Below, one piece after another: positions 60,964-64,000 of a DNA stretch of 64,000 bases. How positions within the stretch are numbered: position 1 is the stretch's first letter; each line of letters begins with the position of its first letter. The notes under the pieces are model-generated. The model was not told the DNA's origin. It made no database searches and saw only the letters and a program-made list of their open reading frames with translations. Origin of the DNA: Phycisphaerae bacterium (GTDB lineage Bacteria; Planctomycetota; Phycisphaerae; Phycisphaerales; SM1A02); the NCBI GenBank assembly GCA_002705085.1, contig PAHO01000044.1:32691-96690 (forward strand), in the 5' to 3' direction. A program made the position numbers and the translations under genes.

Positions 60964-61776
60964 CTAGCCACTCACCGCGTCTGACGCAACATTTTGGCCA
61001 TTCGAGGCCGGCTTGAGGAAGCTCCGACCCCAAGCAGCCCCCAGGGCGAATCCTGCGACCCCCGCGCCTGCCCAATCCATGGGCAAGGGGGCCAGAAGCC
61101 CTGGACCTGCCCCAAGACGCCAAGATTCGGCATCCACCAGTGCCGGGCCGAGCAGCACCCGACCCACCACCCCGATGGGCACCATCGCCAGCATCAACCG
61201 AAAGGGGGAAGCGTGGGGGGCAGCCAGTCGACCGGCCAAACCAGCCGCAAGCCCCCCCAGAGCAGCCCCTCCCGCAGCCTGAGCCGGAGCATTGGAAACG
61301 GCACACAAATGGGCCACCGGAAGGGCCACCAACATGGCTCCCCAACCCAACGCGAGACGGTCAGAAGCTCCCGAGTCCGGAGGCACGGGGCAGCATGCCC
61401 CCTTGGTCACCTTGGTCAAACATGAAGAAACAGCCAACATGGCCGCGCTGAGGAACAGTCCATCCCAGACCACCCCCAGCAACGAAGGTTCAAAAAAGCG
61501 GTCAATCGAAGGTGCAAGATGGCGGCCCGCCGCCCACAGAACGATCCCAAAGGCAAAGAGCCCTCCGCCACCATCGCCGAAGCGAAAAGCGATCACGGCC
61601 ACTCCGGTGGCGACGCCGAAGGCCAAGAGCATGCCACCTGCGGTCAGAACATCCGAGAGCACAAGAGGCCCCAGAGGCGGGGTCCCGCGAGGGCCAGCCC
61701 CCACCACATAAGCCGCAAGGATCATGCCAAAGACCATGGAGAGGGTTCGAATTGAGCTGCGCAACGTGTCGTTCAT
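60964..61776 (-). CDS. Multi-pass membrane protein of unknown function
   Basis: 270 residues from the ATG at 61776 (GGGAAAG upstream). About seven or eight hydrophobic helices rich in Gly, Ala and Leu (for example SMVFGMILAAYVVGAG, GGMLLAFGVATGVAVIAFRF, WDGLFLSAAMLAVSSCL, MLVALPVAHLCAVSNAP, AAGGAALGGLAAGLAGRLAA, MLAMVPIGVVGRVLLGP). A Cys-rich loop (SSCLTKVTKGACCPVPP) lies in the middle. No known family recognised. Its start faces hutH, and the two are divergent with 39 bases between starts. Confidence 0.7.
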   Translation of the reverse strand: MNDTLRSSIRTLSMVFGMILAAYVVGAGPRGTPPLGPLVLSDVLTAGGMLLAFGVATGVAVIAFRFGDGGGGLFAFGIVLWAAGRHLAPSIDRFFEPSLLGVVWDGLFLSAAMLAVSSCLTKVTKGACCPVPPDSGASDRLALGWGAMLVALPVAHLCAVSNAPAQAAGGAALGGLAAGLAGRLAAPHASPFRLMLAMVPIGVVGRVLLGPALVDAESWRLGAGPGLLAPLPMDWAGAGVAGFALGAAWGRSFLKPASNGQNVASDAVSG

Positions 61777-61815
61777 CTTTCCCAGCCTTCGTTGTCCCGT
61801 TATCGTCCCAGAACG

Positions 61816-63339
61816 ATGTCCGCCATGAACCCATTGGTATTGGATCCTGGACCACTGGCCATGGCCGATGCTCTGGATGTCATTCGGAACCACCGCGAAG
61901 TCACGCTTGGGCCGGAAGCTGCGTCAGCGATGACCACCGCACAAGCTGCCGTTGAAGCCTTGGCCGGCCAGCCCGACCCCACATACGGCCTCAACACGGG
62001 ATTTGGATCGCTGTCTCGGCACCGAATTGACCACCAGAACCTCAAGCAACTTCAAGTCAACTTGATCCGCTCCCATGCGGCCGGGGTTGGCGAACCACTC
62101 GCCGAACCTGTGGTTCGAGGCATGATGCTCCTCTTGGCCGCCAGCTTGGCCCGCGGCCATTCCGGCGTACGCCCCGTGGTCGCCACGACTCTTTTGGAGA
62201 TGCTCAACCACAATCTGGTTCCTGTCGTCCCCTCCCGCGGCTCTGTAGGCGCCTCGGGCGACTTGGCCCCCCTCGCTCATCTGGCCTTGGCGTTGATCGG
62301 CGAAGGCGAAGTGAAGGACCAAGGGGTCACCCGGACGGGCCGTGAAGCACTCGAACGTATCGGAGTGCCTCCCCTTGAACTGGCGACCAAAGAAGGCTTG
62401 GCGTTGATCAACGGGACCCACCTCATGGCCTCTTTTGGGATCTTGCTGATCGAAGATGCGCACGCGCTGTTGGCCAATGCTGCAGATGTTGCCGCCTTAT
62501 CCATCGATGCCTGCTTGGGAACCGACGCGTATCTGGACCCTGAGCTGTACGAGATTCGAAATCACCCCGGGCCGGTTCGCGTCGCAAAGCACATGCAACG
62601 CCGCCTGTCGGGGTCAGCGATCTTGAAGTCGCACCTCGATGATGACCCCAGAGTCCAAGACCCCTACTCCCTGCGAGCCACCCCAACTGTCTTGGGATCC
62701 TGCCTTGATCAACTCGAGTCCATCGAAAACGTCTTTGCGCGTGAACTTGGAGCGGTCACTGACAACCCCATCCTGCTTCGGGATGGCCGAGCCGTCTCCG
62801 GAGCCAACTTCCACGGCATGCCACTTGCTCTTGCCTTGGATCAAATCAAACTCAGCATTGCCGCCATCGCCGGGATCAGTGAGCGACGAACCTATTGGCT
62901 CCTTTCCGGCCGGGACGACCAGTCTGGGATCCCCGCGTATCTCGCCCGGGAAGCGGGGCTTGAGTCAGGCCTCATGATTGCCCAGTACACGGCCGCCGCC
63001 TTGGTCAATGAGATCAGAGTCGCGTGCGCACCAGCCTCCTGCCACAACGTCTCGACAAGTGCCGGCATTGAAGACTTCAACTCCTTTGGCCCTACCGCCG
63101 CCTTGGGCGCACAACATGCCCTTGACCTCGCGTATCGAGTCATCGGGGTCGAACTCCTTTGTTCGGCAGATGCCCTCGAGCTTCGCCGACCACTTCGGTC
63201 TGGACCCGGAAACGAAGAGCTCTTTGGTTGGACGCGGCAAACAGTGGACACAAGAAAAACCGACCGACCTCTGGGCACGGACATCGAAGCCCTTGCGTCC
63301 GCTCTCCGCCGCAACAACCCGACTAGGATCGAACCATGA
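61816..63339 (+). CDS. hutH: Histidine ammonia-lyase
   Basis: Deaminates histidine to urocanate. From the ATG at 61816 the 507-residue protein has [15 protein letters not shown], the MIO prosthetic-group triad Ala146-Ser147-Gly148 in [45 protein letters not shown] (family form RCxPQVxG), AVTDNPILL and [17 protein letters not shown]. All are in the usual order. There is no Shine-Dalgarno; TATCGT ends nine bases before the ATG. The stop overlaps the hutU start (ATGA), which fixes histidine degradation as its role. Confidence 0.95.
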   Translation: MSAMNPLVLDPGPLAMADALDVIRNHREVTLGPEAASAMTTAQAAVEALAGQPDPTYGLNTGFGSLSRHRIDHQNLKQLQVNLIRSHAAGVGEPLAEPVVRGMMLLLAASLARGHSGVRPVVATTLLEMLNHNLVPVVPSRGSVGASGDLAPLAHLALALIGEGEVKDQGVTRTGREALERIGVPPLELATKEGLALINGTHLMASFGILLIEDAHALLANAADVAALSIDACLGTDAYLDPELYEIRNHPGPVRVAKHMQRRLSGSAILKSHLDDDPRVQDPYSLRATPTVLGSCLDQLESIENVFARELGAVTDNPILLRDGRAVSGANFHGMPLALALDQIKLSIAAIAGISERRTYWLLSGRDDQSGIPAYLAREAGLESGLMIAQYTAAALVNEIRVACAPASCHNVSTSAGIEDFNSFGPTAALGAQHALDLAYRVIGVELLCSADALELRRPLRSGPGNEELFGWTRQTVDTRKTDRPLGTDIEALASALRRNNPTRIEP

Positions 63340-64000
63340 CAAACACCCGCACCATTCGAGCCCCGCGGGGCGCGGAACGTTCCTGCAAATCATGGGCCGC
63401 CGAAGGAGCGCTGCGCATGCTGATGAACAACCTCGATCCTGAGGTCGCGGAAATCCCAGAACAGTTGGTGGTCTACGGGGGGCGCGGGCAAGCGGCCCGG
63501 TCTTGGGAAGCTTTCGACGCGATCGTTCGGGAACTTCAAAATTTGGAAGTTGACCAAACGCTGCTTGTTCAATCCGGCAAGCCGGTCGGCATTATCCAGA
63601 CCCACGAAGACGCCCCAAGAGTGATGATCGCAAACTCCAACTTGGTCCCCCATTGGGCCACCCAGTCGCATTTTGATGACCTGTCAGATCGCGGGTTAAT
63701 GATGTACGGACAGATGACTGCGGGATCTTGGATCTACATCGGAACCCAAGGCATTTTGCAAGGCACTTTTGAGACCTTTGCCGAATGCGCCCGGCAGCAT
63801 TTCAACGGAAGTCTCAAAGGCACGCTCAATGTGACCGCCGGCTGTGGCGGGATGGGTGGGGCACAACCTCTGGCCATCACGCTCAATGACGGCACGGCAC
63901 TCATTGCCGATTGCTGCCAAGAGCGACTGGACAAGCGGGTGCACGACCGGTACTTGGACGAAATTGTTGAAGGGCTAGACGCTGCGATTGACCGGGCACT
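63336..64000 (+). CDS. hutU: Urocanate hydratase, N-terminal part (runs off the right edge)
   Basis: Second step of histidine degradation. Translating from the ATG at 63336 gives 221 residues before the edge: [97 protein letters not shown] and [19 protein letters not shown]. This is the NAD-binding urocanase fold. The catalytic Cys lies further downstream and is out of view. It overlaps hutH by four bases. Confidence 0.95.
   Translation, partial: MTNTRTIRAPRGAERSCKSWAAEGALRMLMNNLDPEVAEIPEQLVVYGGRGQAARSWEAFDAIVRELQNLEVDQTLLVQSGKPVGIIQTHEDAPRVMIANSNLVPHWATQSHFDDLSDRGLMMYGQMTAGSWIYIGTQGILQGTFETFAECARQHFNGSLKGTLNVTAGCGGMGGAQPLAITLNDGTALIADCCQERLDKRVHDRYLDEIVEGLDAAIDRA

Overview
The window looks like a piece of a compact planctomycete chromosome, most likely class Phycisphaerae. 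Evidence: secreted proteins with DCNxNGxPDxC calcium-binding repeats and dockerin-like C-termini, a Tat-exported Gfo/Idh/MocA oxidoreductase paired with a SUMF1-fold protein, a fused GldF/GldG-type transporter, and an LPS sugar gene (kdsB) in a Gram-negative setting. Taxonomy is inferred from gene content only. Genes are tightly packed: I see no gene-free stretch above 300 bases, many 4-base ATGA/GTGA overlaps and several convergent genes whose 3' ends overlap. No insertion sequence, prophage, CRISPR array or rRNA was seen.

Layout. 1-8.0 kb (minus): the N-terminal part of aconitase, a secreted dockerin-type protein, tRNA-Met, CTP synthase and a large integrin-like propeller protein with about 28 Asp/Cys repeats. 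8.1-15 kb: fmt and def (minus), then a TPR protein, kdsB, a divergent RNase HII-like protein, fusA and ribD (plus). 16-20.4 kb (minus): a three-gene Gld-type ABC export cassette. 20.5-25.7 kb: GAF-receiver protein, prmC, a glycosyltransferase operon and an inositol-phosphatase-family enzyme, closed by a strong terminator. 25.7-31 kb (minus): a run glmU(N-domain)-prs-rplY-pth-rpsF-ssb-rplI preceded by tRNA-Gln and a highly structured untranslated stretch with a good promoter. 31-36.7 kb (minus): a four-gene cluster GH10-like protein-mfd-membrane protein-NrdJ-type C-terminal domain. 36.7-46.7 kb: purC, ligA, dacB, dprA, a protein with a hyperacidic tail, an EEP phosphatase, a flavoprotein, a SOUL protein and an exported ArsC-like protein. 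46.7-52.4 kb: katG, a SulP transporter, a lipoprotein closely resembling polyester (PET) hydrolases, a mini membrane protein and initiator tRNA. 52.4-64 kb: DnaQ-like exonuclease, xthA, a YdcZ-type membrane protein, pyrC, map, apaG, a SUMF1/Gfo-Idh pair, an amidohydrolase, ubiE/menG, rplU, a membrane protein, hutH and the start of hutU.

Most of the window is housekeeping: translation, nucleotide synthesis, DNA repair, cell envelope and amino-acid catabolism. The most unusual items are the PETase-like lipoprotein, the GH10-fold protein lacking both catalytic glutamates beside mfd, the structured RNA candidate upstream of tRNA-Gln, the exported arsenate-reductase-like protein, the standalone ribonucleotide-reductase C-terminal domain, and a set of genes with a -10-like hexamer 5-9 bases before the start codon and no Shine-Dalgarno, which suggests leaderless transcription.
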